64,000 nt of DNA. Source: Actinomycetes bacterium (GTDB taxonomy: Bacteria; Actinomycetota; Acidimicrobiia; Acidimicrobiales; RAAP-2). The stretch lies in NCBI GenBank assembly GCA_021778895.1, contig JAJYBR010000002.1, positions 218,386 through 282,385 on the forward strand, written 5' to 3'. The position numbers and the translations under genes were made by a program. Shown one piece after another: positions 9,002-17,917 of this stretch. The notes under the pieces are model-generated. The model was not told where the DNA came from and searched no databases. It was given only the letters and a program-made list of their open reading frames with translations. Positions within the stretch are counted from its first letter, which is position 1, and each line of letters begins with the position of its first letter.

Positions 9002-9757
9002 CTACGGGTGGCGGTTCTCGATCCGCGCGCTCCAGAGGACGCCGAGGGCGATCAGGGCGGAGAAGGAGAGCGCCGTCGTCCCGGCCCCGACACCCCGTCC
9101 TCCGATCACGCGCGGGAAGCCCAGCCAGTCGGCGACCGATGCCCCGAGGGGCCGGGTCAGGACGTAGGCGCTCCAGAAGGACCAGACGGGGTGGCGCCGC
9201 GTGAGGGCGAAGCGCACGCCGGGCGCCGCGAACAGGACGAGGAAGATCATCGTGGCGTTGGCGAATCCCAGATGGAGCGCGAAGGCGGCCAGGTCGCCGG
9301 CTGCCGTCCCGAGGGCGAAGGTCCCCACGACGGCGCCCCAGTAGAAGAGCTCGCGCCGCGTGGTCACGACGGTGTGGATCGAGGGCGTGCCCTCCACGCG
9401 GTACCAGACGAGGAACAAGGTGGCCAGTGCCACGGCGAATGCCGCGGTCGACAGCGCGTAGGGGACGCCCAGGGCCACGTGGACGACGTCGGCGCACATC
9501 GTGCCGAACACGCCGACCATGACCACGGCGAACCAGTAGGTTCCCACGAGGTAGCGCGGGCTGCGCAGCTGGATCCACAGCGCCACCGCGAACACCGCTG
9601 CCCCGGCCAGGACGACCAGCTCGGGATTGAAGTGGTGGACGAAGTAGTCCGAGGTGGCCTCGCCCATCGCCGTCGTCAGCAGTTTCAGGCACCAGAACCG
9701 GGCCGTGATGGCAGGAACCTTGGGGCGGCGGAATCGCCGCCCGAGCGACAGCCCCAT
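9002..9757 (-). CDS. COG4705-like multispanning membrane protein
   Basis: 251 residues with about seven hydrophobic segments. It begins with a conserved KVPAITARFW(C/V)LKLLTTAMGE-type segment followed by TSDYFV; a second, related half (RRELFYWGAVVGTFALGTAA) suggests an internal duplication. This pattern belongs to an uncharacterised membrane-protein family (COG4705-type) of unknown function, sometimes linked to metal response. The ATG at 9757 is chosen because upstream codons overlap the preceding gene. It starts two bases after the thioesterase stop, as the last gene of a three-gene run with the aminotransferase. Confidence 0.8.
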   Translation of the reverse strand: MGLSLGRRFRRPKVPAITARFWCLKLLTTAMGEATSDYFVHHFNPELVVLAGAAVFAVALWIQLRSPRYLVGTYWFAVVMVGVFGTMCADVVHVALGVPYALSTAAFAVALATLFLVWYRVEGTPSIHTVVTTRRELFYWGAVVGTFALGTAAGDLAAFALHLGFANATMIFLVLFAAPGVRFALTRRHPVWSFWSAYVLTRPLGASVADWLGFPRVIGGRGVGAGTTALSFSALIALGVLWSARIENRHP

Positions 9758-9759
9758 CG

Positions 9760-10395
9760 CTAGCGGGGCGGACCGGCGAGGAAGGGGCGGGGATCGACGG
9801 CGACGAACAGTGCCTCGGCCTCGGCGACGAGCGTGTCTCCGGCCTGGACGCGCGCCTGGATGGTGAGCTTGCGGCCGTCGCGGGCGGCCAGCCACGCGCG
9901 TGTGGTGACCGGCTGGCCGAGCGGGGCCGCGGCGACGAAGGTCACGTGGAGCCAGGCGGTGAGTGCGAAGAGGCCGTGGTGGGCGAGGACCGATCCCATC
10001 GTCTCGTCGATGACGGTCACGAGGATCCCGCCGTGAGCCCGTCCGGGTGCACCGGCGAAGGCGGGCCCGACGACGGCCTCGACGACCGCGGTGTCCTCTT
10101 CCAGCCAGAAGCGTGCGCCGAGGCCCAGTGGGTTGGTCTCGCCGGCCACCACGGCGTCGCCCGCCAGGCTCGCGAACAGGGCCATCGCGTCACGCTCGTC
10201 CTCGAGGGGCGCCGGGAGGTCGGATGGCGAGTCCGCGGGAGGGCGCCGCCGCGGACTCGCCGTGACGCGCGCGACGATCCCTTCGAGCTCGTCGGCGATC
10301 GTCTCGAGGTCGTCGTCGGCGAGGTCGTGGGCGACGACACCGTGCCCGAGCCGGCGTACCGCGGCGGCCACGCGGGCTCGCGACGACGGGGCCAT
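9760..10395 (-). CDS. PaaI-like hot-dog thioesterase with N-terminal extension
   Basis: 211 residues. Residues ~85-205 form a PaaI-type hot-dog domain with the GRAHGGILVTVIDETMGSV active-site signature. The first ~80 residues are a charged, Arg-rich extension not typical of the family, perhaps for binding or dimerisation. The start at 10395 is two bases after the aminotransferase stop, indicating an operon and translational coupling. The natural substrate is unknown. Confidence 0.82.
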   Translation of the reverse strand: MAPSSRARVAAAVRRLGHGVVAHDLADDDLETIADELEGIVARVTASPRRRPPADSPSDLPAPLEDERDAMALFASLAGDAVVAGETNPLGLGARFWLEEDTAVVEAVVGPAFAGAPGRAHGGILVTVIDETMGSVLAHHGLFALTAWLHVTFVAAAPLGQPVTTRAWLAARDGRKLTIQARVQAGDTLVAEAEALFVAVDPRPFLAGPPR

Positions 10396-10397
10396 GT

Positions 10398-11735
10398 TCA
10401 GCGCACGTGCTGGTCGGCGACGGCCAGAGCCCGATCGAGGCGGGAGAGCCCGTCCCGAGCCTCGTCGGCGCTGACCACGCACGGCGGCACGACGTGGAGG
10501 CGGTTGAAGTTGGCGAAGATCAGGAGGTCCTCGTCGCGGCAGGCCCCGATGACCGCGTCCATCGCCGGCGACGACGAGCCGTAGGGTGCGAGGGGCTCAC
10601 GAGTCGCCCGGTCAGTCACCAGGTCCAGCGCGAAGAAGACGCCGAGGCCGCGCACGTCACCGATGCTGGGGTGCGCGTCGGCCAGAGCCCGCAGTCCCGG
10701 ACCGAGGACCTCCTCGCCGATGCGCCGGGCGTTCTCGACGACCTGGTCGCGCTCCATGACCTCGATCGTGGCCACGGCGGCCGCGCAGGCCAGGGGGTGG
10801 CCCGAGTAGGTGAGGCCCCCCGGATAGGCCCGGTCGTCGAACGCGTGGGCGACGGCCTCGCTCAACACGACGCCGCCTAAGGGCACGTAACCCGAGTTCA
10901 CGCCCTTGGCGAAGGTCACGAGATCGGGGGTCACGTCGAAGTGCTCGTAGGCGAACCAGGACCCCGTGCGCCCGAAGCCCGCCATCACCTCGTCGGCGAT
11001 GTAGAGGATGCCGTAGCGGTCGCACAGCTCGCGCACGCCCGCGAGATACCCGGGTGGGGGGACTAGGATCCCCGCCGTGCCGGGGATCGTCTCCAAGATG
11101 ATGGCCGCGATCGTCTGGGGGCCCTCGAAGCGGATGACGTCCTCAAGGTGGGCCAAGGCGCGGATCGACTCCTCCTCGGGCGTCGTGGCGTTGAAGGCGG
11201 AGCGGTACAGGTGCGGACCGAAGACGTGCACCACCCCCGAGGTCCCCTGGTCGCTGGCCCAGCGTCGCGGGTCACCGGTGAGGTTGATCGACGTCGCGGT
11301 GGCGCCGTGGTAGCTGCGGTAGGCCGCGAGCACCTTGGGGCGCCCGGTCACCAGTCGCGCCATGCGCACGGCGTGCTCGTTGGCCTCGGTCCCGCCGTTG
11401 GTGAAGAAGACCTTGGCCGCGCCCGCGAAGGAGTGGTCCAGGATCAGCTCGGCGGCCCGGTAGCGGGACTCGTAGCCGTGCTGGGGCGCGATCGTGCACA
11501 AGATGGCGGCCTGGGACGCGATGGCGGCCACGACGTCGGGGTGCTGGTGTCCGAGATTGGTGTTGACCAGTTGGGACGAGAAGTCGAGGAACGTCCGGCC
11601 GTCCTCGGTGGTCACGTGGCACCCCGACGCGCTGCGCACCATCATCGGGCGGATCGATGCCTGGGCGGACCAGGAGTGGAAGACCGCAGCCCGCTCGCGC
11701 CCCTGGCTGGTCATGGTCGATCGATCCGGGCACAT
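10398..11735 (-). CDS. Class III PLP-dependent aminotransferase
   Basis: 445 residues, full length for the omega-aminotransferase family. Recognisable parts are FTNGGTEANEHAVRMAR (cofactor phosphate binding), RSYHGATATS, IADEVMAGFGRTG (the Asp that holds the pyridine ring) and TFAKGVNSGYVPLGG, with the Schiff-base lysine. It resembles beta-alanine/taurine-pyruvate-type enzymes, but the amino donor cannot be assigned. Two ATGs are possible (11735 or 11714); the upstream one follows GAGGAGG. First gene of the operon with 10395-9760 and 9757-9002. Confidence 0.88.
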   Translation of the reverse strand: MCPDRSTMTSQGRERAAVFHSWSAQASIRPMMVRSASGCHVTTEDGRTFLDFSSQLVNTNLGHQHPDVVAAIASQAAILCTIAPQHGYESRYRAAELILDHSFAGAAKVFFTNGGTEANEHAVRMARLVTGRPKVLAAYRSYHGATATSINLTGDPRRWASDQGTSGVVHVFGPHLYRSAFNATTPEEESIRALAHLEDVIRFEGPQTIAAIILETIPGTAGILVPPPGYLAGVRELCDRYGILYIADEVMAGFGRTGSWFAYEHFDVTPDLVTFAKGVNSGYVPLGGVVLSEAVAHAFDDRAYPGGLTYSGHPLACAAAVATIEVMERDQVVENARRIGEEVLGPGLRALADAHPSIGDVRGLGVFFALDLVTDRATREPLAPYGSSSPAMDAVIGACRDEDLLIFANFNRLHVVPPCVVSADEARDGLSRLDRALAVADQHVR

Positions 11736-11870
11736 GGCGGCCTCCTCTCGCCAGCGACGCTAACCCACCGTCTCGACCGGGAGCGAGCCCGCACCGGGGG
11801 GGGCGGCGCAAGGATCACGTCGCGGGACCGGCGGTAGGCTCCGCCCGTCACGGACCAGGAGGCTTGGCCG

Positions 11871-13100
11871 ATGAACGCGCGTTCGAGGGCCCTGGTCGCT
11901 CTCGGCGTGGCCGTGGCGACAGCGCTCGGGTTGCCGGGTGCCGCGCGAGCCACGACCGTCGGGACAGCGCGTCCGATCTCGCTGTCATTCCCCACCCCCC
12001 GGGTCGGGTACGTCTTGTCGCTCGCCGACTGCGCGACGCGCACCTGTGTCACCCTCGCACACACCAGCGATGGCGGGACCACGTGGGCGAAGGTGCCCAC
12101 GCCCACGGGCCTGCGCCACGACGTCGGCCAGGCGACGTGGGGCTTCTACGGCGGTGCCGACGGGTACGCCACGCTGAGCGTCCACTTCGCTGACGCCCGC
12201 GACGGATGGATCTACGGCGTGGTGCCCGCTCGGGCGACACCGACGAACCCGGCGCCCAACTACGTGTACCGGCTGTGGTCGACGCACACGGCGGGAGCGA
12301 CCTGGACCGCCATTCCTCTGGGACCCGTGCACCTTCGCTTGGGCGTGGTCGCCATGGCGACGCACGGTGCCTGGACCTACCTCTACGGCGCGTCGGCGTC
12401 GCCGCCGCAGTCACTGATCCTGGCCACCGCGTCGACCCAGGACCGCTGGGGTAGCCGTGCCCGCATGGTCCTGCCGATACCCGCCGGCGGGACGCAGCTC
12501 CAGGGGGCCATCACGTTCGCCGGCCGGCAGGGGTGGTTCGTGGGGGGCAACGATCGCGGCGCGTGGTTCGCCCGCCTGGGCGCGCACGGGACCTGGGTCC
12601 CGTGGACCGTGACGTCGCTCGCGGTGCGCAGCGCAGGATTCCGCCCCGTCGCTGTGACGCCCGCAGGCTCGCTCCTGGTCGTGGCGGCGAGCTCGGGCTT
12701 CAGCACCCCGACGTCCTCGGTGCCGCCCGGATGGAACGCCGGGTCGACGTGGATGGTGATCTCCCAAGACGGGGGTCGGACCTTCGTGCCCCGCCGCGAG
12801 CTGTCCGCCTCGTACCACGTGGTGTTCCCCGTCGTCCCGGGGTTGCCCGCGGCTCCCGCGTCGGGAGTCCTCCTGGTGGAGCGCCAGACGAGCAGCGGTG
12901 CGCTGCAGCTGGTGCGCAGCGCCAACGGGGGTGCGACCTGGCAGGTCGTCGTGCGCCACGACCTCCGCCAGGTGAGCCTCGGGACCCGCGGGCCCGGGTT
13001 CGCGATCGCGGTGATCGGCCCGCCGACCTCGGTGGACGCGGTCCTGCTGCGCACGCTCGACGCCGGTGGGCATTGGGCTCCGGTCACCCTGCACCGGTAG
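11871..13100 (+). CDS. Secreted Asp-box (BNR-like) beta-propeller protein
   Basis: 409 residues. An N-terminal signal peptide (hydrophobic ~8-26, cleavage near AARA-TT) is followed by at least five Asp-box or degenerate Asp-box motifs: SDGGTTW, THTAGATW, SQDGGRTF, SANGGATW and LDAGGHW. These are structural turns of sialidase/YCF48/sortilin-like propellers; no catalytic sialidase residues are evident. It is probably an exported binding protein of unknown ligand. A TAGGCT box and an AGGAGG Shine-Dalgarno precede the ATG. Confidence 0.75.
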   Translation: MNARSRALVALGVAVATALGLPGAARATTVGTARPISLSFPTPRVGYVLSLADCATRTCVTLAHTSDGGTTWAKVPTPTGLRHDVGQATWGFYGGADGYATLSVHFADARDGWIYGVVPARATPTNPAPNYVYRLWSTHTAGATWTAIPLGPVHLRLGVVAMATHGAWTYLYGASASPPQSLILATASTQDRWGSRARMVLPIPAGGTQLQGAITFAGRQGWFVGGNDRGAWFARLGAHGTWVPWTVTSLAVRSAGFRPVAVTPAGSLLVVAASSGFSTPTSSVPPGWNAGSTWMVISQDGGRTFVPRRELSASYHVVFPVVPGLPAAPASGVLLVERQTSSGALQLVRSANGGATWQVVVRHDLRQVSLGTRGPGFAIAVIGPPTSVDAVLLRTLDAGGHWAPVTLHR

Positions 13101-13364
13101 GGCAAGCTCGGGCACGAGACGTCGCGGTGGCACTCACCGCCCCGGAACCCCGGGGTCGCGCCGGTACGGCCGCGTTCACCTCGCGGACGCTGTCGGTGAC
13201 GCGCACGGCGCCTCGCCGGCCGCCGGACGAGCAGCAGCCCGCGCCGAGGGGGCCCGCGGCAACGCGCCGACGGCGCGCACGATGCCGCGCCGTACCTGTC
13301 CGACGATGGTGCTGGCTATCGAGGTCCTGTCGCCTCGACGGTCCAGCAGTCGGGGGATGGCGGC

Positions 13365-13877
13365 TCAGCCACCAGGCGCTGTCACATCGAGACGGCCCCG
13401 GAGTCCCGCCACGTCCACGTCGAGCGCCTCCAGGAGCGCTGCCGCAGGATCCGGTGGACGAAGGGTGAGGATCCGGGCGAGCACCTGGGGCGCCGTGACC
13501 TGGAGCTTGCGGCGGTTGGGACGGACTGCCTCTTCCAGCACCTTCTTGGCGGCGGGGGTCATGCGGAGGTGATCTCTCGTCATGACGGCTCGCAACGTCG
13601 GCTTCGTGGGCACGGCGCGTGTCGGGAGCGGTGGAGCGTCCTCGCGCGACGCCATGCCGAGGGCCCGCAGGACATCGTGGTCGAGTGTCTGCAGGGCCTC
13701 GCGGGCCCGCCCCAGGCTCACACCCATCGCGACTTCGACGGCGGGGTCTCCCAGGACCGCGAGCACCAGGTGCTCGGTCCCAGTTCGGCGATCGCCCCGG
13801 CGATGAGCCTCCTCGCTGGCTCGCAGGTAGAGGCCCCAGACGTGAAGCACCTCTGGCGCACCGGACGCAGCGGTCAC
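13365..13877 (-). CDS. Clp-N (Clp R) domain-like protein
   Basis: 170 residues from the GTG at 13877, which overlaps the stop of the HTH gene (GTGA). The N-terminal half (EVLHVWGLYLRASEEAHRRG, then GTEHLVLAVLGDPAVEVAMG) resembles the double-repeat N-terminal domain of ClpA/ClpC. A second repeat-like part follows (RMTPAAKKVLEEAV). No AAA+ ATPase is attached. In Actinobacteria such stand-alone Clp-N proteins are paired with small HTH proteins; their role (substrate or effector binding) is not established. Confidence 0.72.
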   Translation of the reverse strand: MTAASGAPEVLHVWGLYLRASEEAHRRGDRRTGTEHLVLAVLGDPAVEVAMGVSLGRAREALQTLDHDVLRALGMASREDAPPLPTRAVPTKPTLRAVMTRDHLRMTPAAKKVLEEAVRPNRRKLQVTAPQVLARILTLRPPDPAAALLEALDVDVAGLRGRLDVTAPGG

Positions 13878-14086
13878 GATGTCTCCTTGCTGTACTTGGC
13901 GTGCACGGATTGTCGGGTGACGCTCAGTGCGTCTCCGATCTGCTGCCACGACCAACCCCTCTCCCGGGCTCGCGCGACGTGCGTCGCCTCGACCCGTTCA
14001 GCGAGGCGATGCAGAGCCAGCGAGGCGCGAAGGCCGACGGCGGGGTCGTCCGCCGAGAGAGTCGTGTTGAACTCTTCGATGCCCAT
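13874..14086 (-). CDS. Small HTH DNA-binding protein
   Basis: 70 residues. A helix-turn-helix is readable at ~40-64: ARERGWSWQQIGDALSVTRQ followed by SVHAKY. Proteins of this type accompany Clp-N-domain genes. The ATG at 14086 lies four bases from an 18-bp inverted repeat, so the protein probably binds its own promoter. The TAGACT -10 is seven bases upstream, giving a leaderless mRNA. It overlaps the Clp-N gene by four bases, implying coupled synthesis. Confidence 0.8.
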   Translation of the reverse strand: MGIEEFNTTLSADDPAVGLRASLALHRLAERVEATHVARARERGWSWQQIGDALSVTRQSVHAKYSKETS

Positions 14087-14089
14087 GTG

Positions 14090-14135
14090 TGTCAGTCTAG
14101 ATTGACAGCAGGCCTGATGTCAACCTAGACTGACA
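14090..14135 (-). promoter_or_regulatory. Promoter with two tandem 18-bp inverted repeats
   Basis: Two imperfect palindromes of form TGTCAN8TGACA lie at 14090-14107 and 14118-14135, 28 bases apart. Read on the minus strand they contain TTGACA (-35) and, after 18 bases, TAGACT (-10), with the ATG seven bases further on. The repeats therefore cover both promoter boxes. The natural reading is an operator for the adjacent HTH protein. Confidence 0.65.
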
Positions 14136-14199
14136 GCAGGAACGGTCCATCGCATCGCGGCCGCGCGCGGTGCGTTGGGATACCTCTCGCGGGGTGGCC

Positions 14200-14640
14200 A
14201 TGAGCAATGAGAAGGTGTTCCCGATCACGGTCGATCGGTCATGTCGCACCCTCATGACCGTGTTGGGCGCGGGTCGACAAGACCCCTGTATGACCATGAC
14301 CTCCTCGGCGGTGGAGGTCCGCATGGGTTGGGCGTTCCGCGCCTCGATCCCGCGGGCCAACATCGCGTCTGCTCGATCGGTCCGACGAGATCAGCTGCCT
14401 CGCCCCTTCAGGCTCCGCGTGCTGCGCGGGGTCAACTACTGGCCCCGGACCGCGCTGGTCAATGGTGCCGGGACCGGTCTGGTCCAGATCACGTTGCATC
14501 GCCCGACGTGGGTGCGACTCGGTCCGCTCCGGGCCCCGATGCGCCGGCTGGTCGTGAGCGCGGACGAGGCGCGTGGGCTCGTTGCCGAGCTCAACCTCGG
14601 CGCGAACGGCACGTCACCTTCGAATCGCCCGACGCAGTAG
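14200..14640 (+). CDS. Conserved hypothetical protein
   Basis: 146 residues from the ATG at 14200, an internal start chosen because the protein then begins at the conserved-looking EKVFPITVDRSCRTLM. It has no signal peptide or transmembrane segment. The order FPI...V, RMGWAFRASIPR, VNGAGTGLVQITL and VVSADEARGLVAEL resembles a family of short actinobacterial hypotheticals of unknown function, with a beta-rich predicted core and a terminal helix. It is divergent from the HTH/Clp-N operon. Confidence 0.6.
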   Translation: MSNEKVFPITVDRSCRTLMTVLGAGRQDPCMTMTSSAVEVRMGWAFRASIPRANIASARSVRRDQLPRPFRLRVLRGVNYWPRTALVNGAGTGLVQITLHRPTWVRLGPLRAPMRRLVVSADEARGLVAELNLGANGTSPSNRPTQ

Positions 14641-15023
14641 TCACCTCGGTGGAGACCTGCACGGTCGGACACGGACCCGGCCGCTCCGGGGGCCTCTTGC
14701 GCCCGAGCGGATGACGCTGGCCCCCGAGCGCCAGTCTGGGTACATGCGCATGGGGACGCCTCGGCGAGGCCTGCGTGCGTCCACGTCGCGCGTGCTCTCC
14801 GACGGTTGCCATCCTCGCGCGCTTCCGTGATCCCCCGGACCCGAGACGTGCGGGACGAGAACGCCCTCGGACTGCCGTCGTCCAGCGACTCAGGTCGGAA
14901 CCGCCCATGAACGGTGACGAGATGTCCTGGGTCGGCGAGCGTGGCCGATGTGGGGAGCCCGCGAACGATCCACGGGAGATCAGCGCTCGTCGAGGGTGGT
15001 GGTGCACCGCGCCGATCGTGGCA
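14641..15023. other. Intergenic, no gene seen (383 bp)
   Basis: This stretch lies between convergent genes. Open frames through it lack start signals and show no recognisable protein. I see no strong terminator hairpin. Confidence 0.5.
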
Positions 15024-15917
15024 TCACGGCTCGGCGATCTGGAGGTTCCACTCCGACGGGTCTCTCTCGTCCGGATCGGGGCCGCCGCGCCGACCCGTGT
15101 CCAGCGCGTTGATGCGCGCCAGTTCGTCACCGGTCAGCTCGTAGTCGAAGACGTCGAAGTTCTCGGCGATGCGGGTGGGGTTGGTCGACTTCGGAATGGC
15201 CGAGCGTCCCTGTTGGATGTGCCAGCGCAGCATCACCTGCGCCACCGACTTGCCGTGGGCCGCGGCGATCGACCGGATGGTCTCGTCCTCCAGCACGCTG
15301 CGGCGGTCCTCGCCGTAGCCCGGGTAGAAGGTGATGCCGCCGATCGGCGACCAGGCTTGCGTGAGGATGCCCCGTGCCGCGTTCGCCGCCTGCACCGCGG
15401 GCTGCGTGAAGTACGGGTGGAGCTCGACCTGGTTCACCGCGGGCACGACGGTGGCGCTCTCCATCAGGGCGTCGACGTGGTGCGGCATGAAGTTGCTGAC
15501 ACCGATGGCCCGGACCCGCCCGTCGGCGAGCAGCTGCTCGAGCGCCTGGTACGCCTGACGCGTGCGCTTGAAGTGCTGGGGCATCGGCTGGTGCAGGATC
15601 AGCAGGTCGATCTGGTCGAGGCCGAGCTTGGCGGCACTCTTGTCGAAGGCGTGCAGCGTCTGGTCGTACCCGTAGTCCGAGACCCACACCTTGGTCTCGA
15701 TGAAGACCTCGTCGCGGTTCAACCCGGAGCGGCGCAGGCCGTCGGCGACGCCGCTCTCGTTGCGGTAGGCAGCGGCCGTGTCGACGTGGCGGTAGCCGGT
15801 GCGGAGTGCCGTGTCCACTGCCGCCGCGGTCTCGTTGAGTGGGGTCTGGAAGACGCCGAAGCCCAGAGTCGGCATCTCGACGCCGTTGTTCAGGGTGATG
15901 GTGGGGATGGTGCTCAT
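15024..15917 (-). CDS. Aldo/keto reductase
   Basis: 297 residues, full-length AKR barrel. The catalytic tetrad is visible as Asp46, Tyr51 (DTAAAY), Lys76 (ETKVW) and His109 (LILHQP). GVSNF and IPKST, with R in NPTRIAENF, form the NADPH-binding end. It resembles 2,5-diketo-gluconate-reductase-type enzymes that reduce aldehydes and ketones. Its ATG overlaps the cupin stop (ATGA). Last gene of the MerR-led operon, it likely helps detoxify reactive carbonyls. Confidence 0.93.
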   Translation of the reverse strand: MSTIPTITLNNGVEMPTLGFGVFQTPLNETAAAVDTALRTGYRHVDTAAAYRNESGVADGLRRSGLNRDEVFIETKVWVSDYGYDQTLHAFDKSAAKLGLDQIDLLILHQPMPQHFKRTRQAYQALEQLLADGRVRAIGVSNFMPHHVDALMESATVVPAVNQVELHPYFTQPAVQAANAARGILTQAWSPIGGITFYPGYGEDRRSVLEDETIRSIAAAHGKSVAQVMLRWHIQQGRSAIPKSTNPTRIAENFDVFDYELTGDELARINALDTGRRGGPDPDERDPSEWNLQIAEP

Positions 15918-16327
15918 GACTGGCCCCCTCGTTGCGCGTGGTACTCGTCGTCGGTGACGTGGTCGAGCCAGGTCACGACCCGACCGCTGTCGTCGGCCTC
16001 CTGCATGGCGACGTGCGCCATGAAGCGGTCCGGGGTCGCGCCGTGCCAGTGCTCCTCGCCGGGCTCGATGTAGACGACATCGCCGGGCCGGATTTCCTGG
16101 ATGCCGTCCGTGCGAGTCGCGACGAGTCCGATGCCGTCGGTGACGTAAAGGGTCTGACCCTTCGGGTGGTGGTGCCAGGCGGTCCGAGCGCCGGGCGAGA
16201 AGCGGACGTGCGCGCAGCCGATGGCCGACTGCGCGTCCGGATTGCGGATGCCGTCGACCTGGACCGTGCCGGTGAAACTGCTCGACGGACCAGGCACCGT
16301 CTGTCCGCCGGACCTCGTGTACCTCAT
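15914..16327 (-). CDS. Cupin-domain protein
   Basis: 137 residues, one cupin barrel. Motif 1 is TAWHHHPKGQTLYVTDG (two to three His ligands and a Gln in place of the usual Glu); motif 2 is PGDVVYIEPGEEHWHGA. It matches small carboxymuconolactone-decarboxylase-associated cupins often found with AKR and alcohol dehydrogenase genes. It overlaps both neighbours by four bases, so it is translated as part of one operon. The substrate is unknown. Confidence 0.88.
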   Translation of the reverse strand: MRYTRSGGQTVPGPSSSFTGTVQVDGIRNPDAQSAIGCAHVRFSPGARTAWHHHPKGQTLYVTDGIGLVATRTDGIQEIRPGDVVYIEPGEEHWHGATPDRFMAHVAMQEADDSGRVVTWLDHVTDDEYHAQRGGQS

Positions 16328-17376
16328 CGTGAACTCCCTCGTGTCTCGTTGACGTCGGTGGGCGTGAGCAGGACCTTGATGGCGCGGCGCTCGTCCATGG
16401 CGCGGTATCCCTCAGCTGCCTGCCCGATCGGCAGTGTGAGGTCGAAGACCTTACCGGGATGGATCGTGCGGTCCCAGATCAGTTGGAGGAGCTCCGGCAG
16501 GAACTGGCGGACGGGTGCGGGGCCGCCGTGCAGGTGCACGCCGGAGCGGAACAGCAGCTCGCCGGGGATCGAGACCCCGTGCGCAACACCGACGAAACCG
16601 ACGTGGCCACCGGGTCGCGTGGCGTGAATGGCCTGCATCATCGACTCCTGCGTGCCGACCGCCTCGACGACGCTGTGCGCGCCGAGCCCGCTGGTGAGCT
16701 CCTGGACCTTGACAACACCGTCGTCTCCGCGCTCCTCGATGATGTCGGTCGCGCCGAAGTCGCGAGCCAGCCTCTGGCGATCGGGGTGCCGGCTGAAGGC
16801 GATGATCCGCGGGGCGCCGAGTTGCTTGGCGGCGAGCACGGCGAGCAGACCCACGGCGCCGTCACCGACGACCGCCACCGTCTTGCCGGGCCCCGCTTGG
16901 GCGGCGAGGGCGGCGAACCAGCCGGTGCCGAGCACGTCCGAGGCGGCCAGGAGCGAGGGGACGAGGTCCGCGTCCGGCTGCCGGGGCGTCGCGACGAGCG
17001 TGCCGTCGGCGAGCGGGATGCGGGCCCGGTCGGACTGGGTGCCGATCAGGCCCATGAGCGTGCGGTGGACGCAGTGGGACTGGTAGCCGGCCCGGCAGAT
17101 CTCGCAGGTGTTGTCCGAGGCCCAGAACGAGCCGACCACGAAATCGCCCACCTTCACGGTGGCGACCTGCGCGCCGATCTCCTCGACCACGCCGACGTAC
17201 TCGTGGCCCATGACCTGGTGGTCGACGTCCGTAACGCCGCGATACGGCCAGAGGTCGGACCCGCAGATGCACGTCGCCGTCACGCGGATGATGGCATCCG
17301 TTGGCTCAACGATGGTCGGGTCATCGCGAGTCTCCACCACGATCTCTCCTGGTCTGGTCATCACTACTTGGCGCAT
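16324..17376 (-). CDS. Zinc-dependent alcohol dehydrogenase family protein
   Basis: 350 residues, MDR superfamily. Catalytic zinc residues are Cys38 (CICGSD) and His58-Glu59 (MGHEY). The NAD(P)-binding motif is VVGDGAVGLLAVLAAKQLGA. The structural-zinc lobe keeps Cys91, Cys94 and Cys102, but the first ligand position is Asp88 instead of Cys. It is similar to formaldehyde/threonine-dehydrogenase-like enzymes. A Shine-Dalgarno (AAGAAAGG) lies upstream; the gap to merR is 78 bases. Confidence 0.92.
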   Translation of the reverse strand: MRQVVMTRPGEIVVETRDDPTIVEPTDAIIRVTATCICGSDLWPYRGVTDVDHQVMGHEYVGVVEEIGAQVATVKVGDFVVGSFWASDNTCEICRAGYQSHCVHRTLMGLIGTQSDRARIPLADGTLVATPRQPDADLVPSLLAASDVLGTGWFAALAAQAGPGKTVAVVGDGAVGLLAVLAAKQLGAPRIIAFSRHPDRQRLARDFGATDIIEERGDDGVVKVQELTSGLGAHSVVEAVGTQESMMQAIHATRPGGHVGFVGVAHGVSIPGELLFRSGVHLHGGPAPVRQFLPELLQLIWDRTIHPGKVFDLTLPIGQAAEGYRAMDERRAIKVLLTPTDVNETRGSSR

Positions 17377-17454
17377 GGGCGCCCCTTTCTTGCTCCACGT
17401 CCGGCTCGACGCGCACCCGGATCGCTTTTCGGATGCGGGTCCGCGTCGGCGGTG

Positions 17455-17910
17455 CTACTTGACTGGCTTGATCTTCTGGGCCAGGTCCCGCGCTGCGGCG
17501 GTGAGCCGGGCGACCTCGGTGTCGTCACCGGCTGCGGTGGCGCGCCAGAACTCGATCTTGATCTTGACGTACTGCTGGCGGATCTTGATCAGCCTCGCCT
17601 CGGCCGCGAGGCGCTCGGCCCGCTCTTCCAGCAGCTGGATCTGCTCGTCTGCGGCGGCTGCCCCGAGCGCGCCGTTGGCGACGTAGCGCCGCATGTCGCT
17701 GACCGACATTCCGGTGGCGGCTAGGCAAGCCACCCCGACCAGGAGATTCATGTCCCCGTCGGTGTAGACGCGGTGCATGCTGGTCTCCCCGCGACCGACT
17801 GGTGCGATGACCCCGACGGACTCGTAGTAGCGAAGCGTGCTGGCGGGAAGTCCGGTCAGGGCCGCTGCTTCCTTGATCGTGTAGGTGTGCGGGCTGCTTG
17901 TCGCGGTCAC
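17455..17910 (-). CDS. MerR-family transcriptional regulator
   Basis: 151 residues. The winged HTH is at ~9-77 (YTIKEAAALTGLPASTLRYY is the MerR signature), followed by a coiled coil (~85-125). No metal-binding cysteine cluster is seen, so it more likely senses an organic electrophile or redox state. The GTG at 17910 is leaderless, seven bases after TACACT. It is first in the operon with the alcohol dehydrogenase, cupin and AKR, so it probably autoregulates that operon. Confidence 0.92.
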   Translation of the reverse strand: MTATSSPHTYTIKEAAALTGLPASTLRYYESVGVIAPVGRGETSMHRVYTDGDMNLLVGVACLAATGMSVSDMRRYVANGALGAAAADEQIQLLEERAERLAAEARLIKIRQQYVKIKIEFWRATAAGDDTEVARLTAAARDLAQKIKPVK

Positions 17911-17917
17911 GTCCTCC

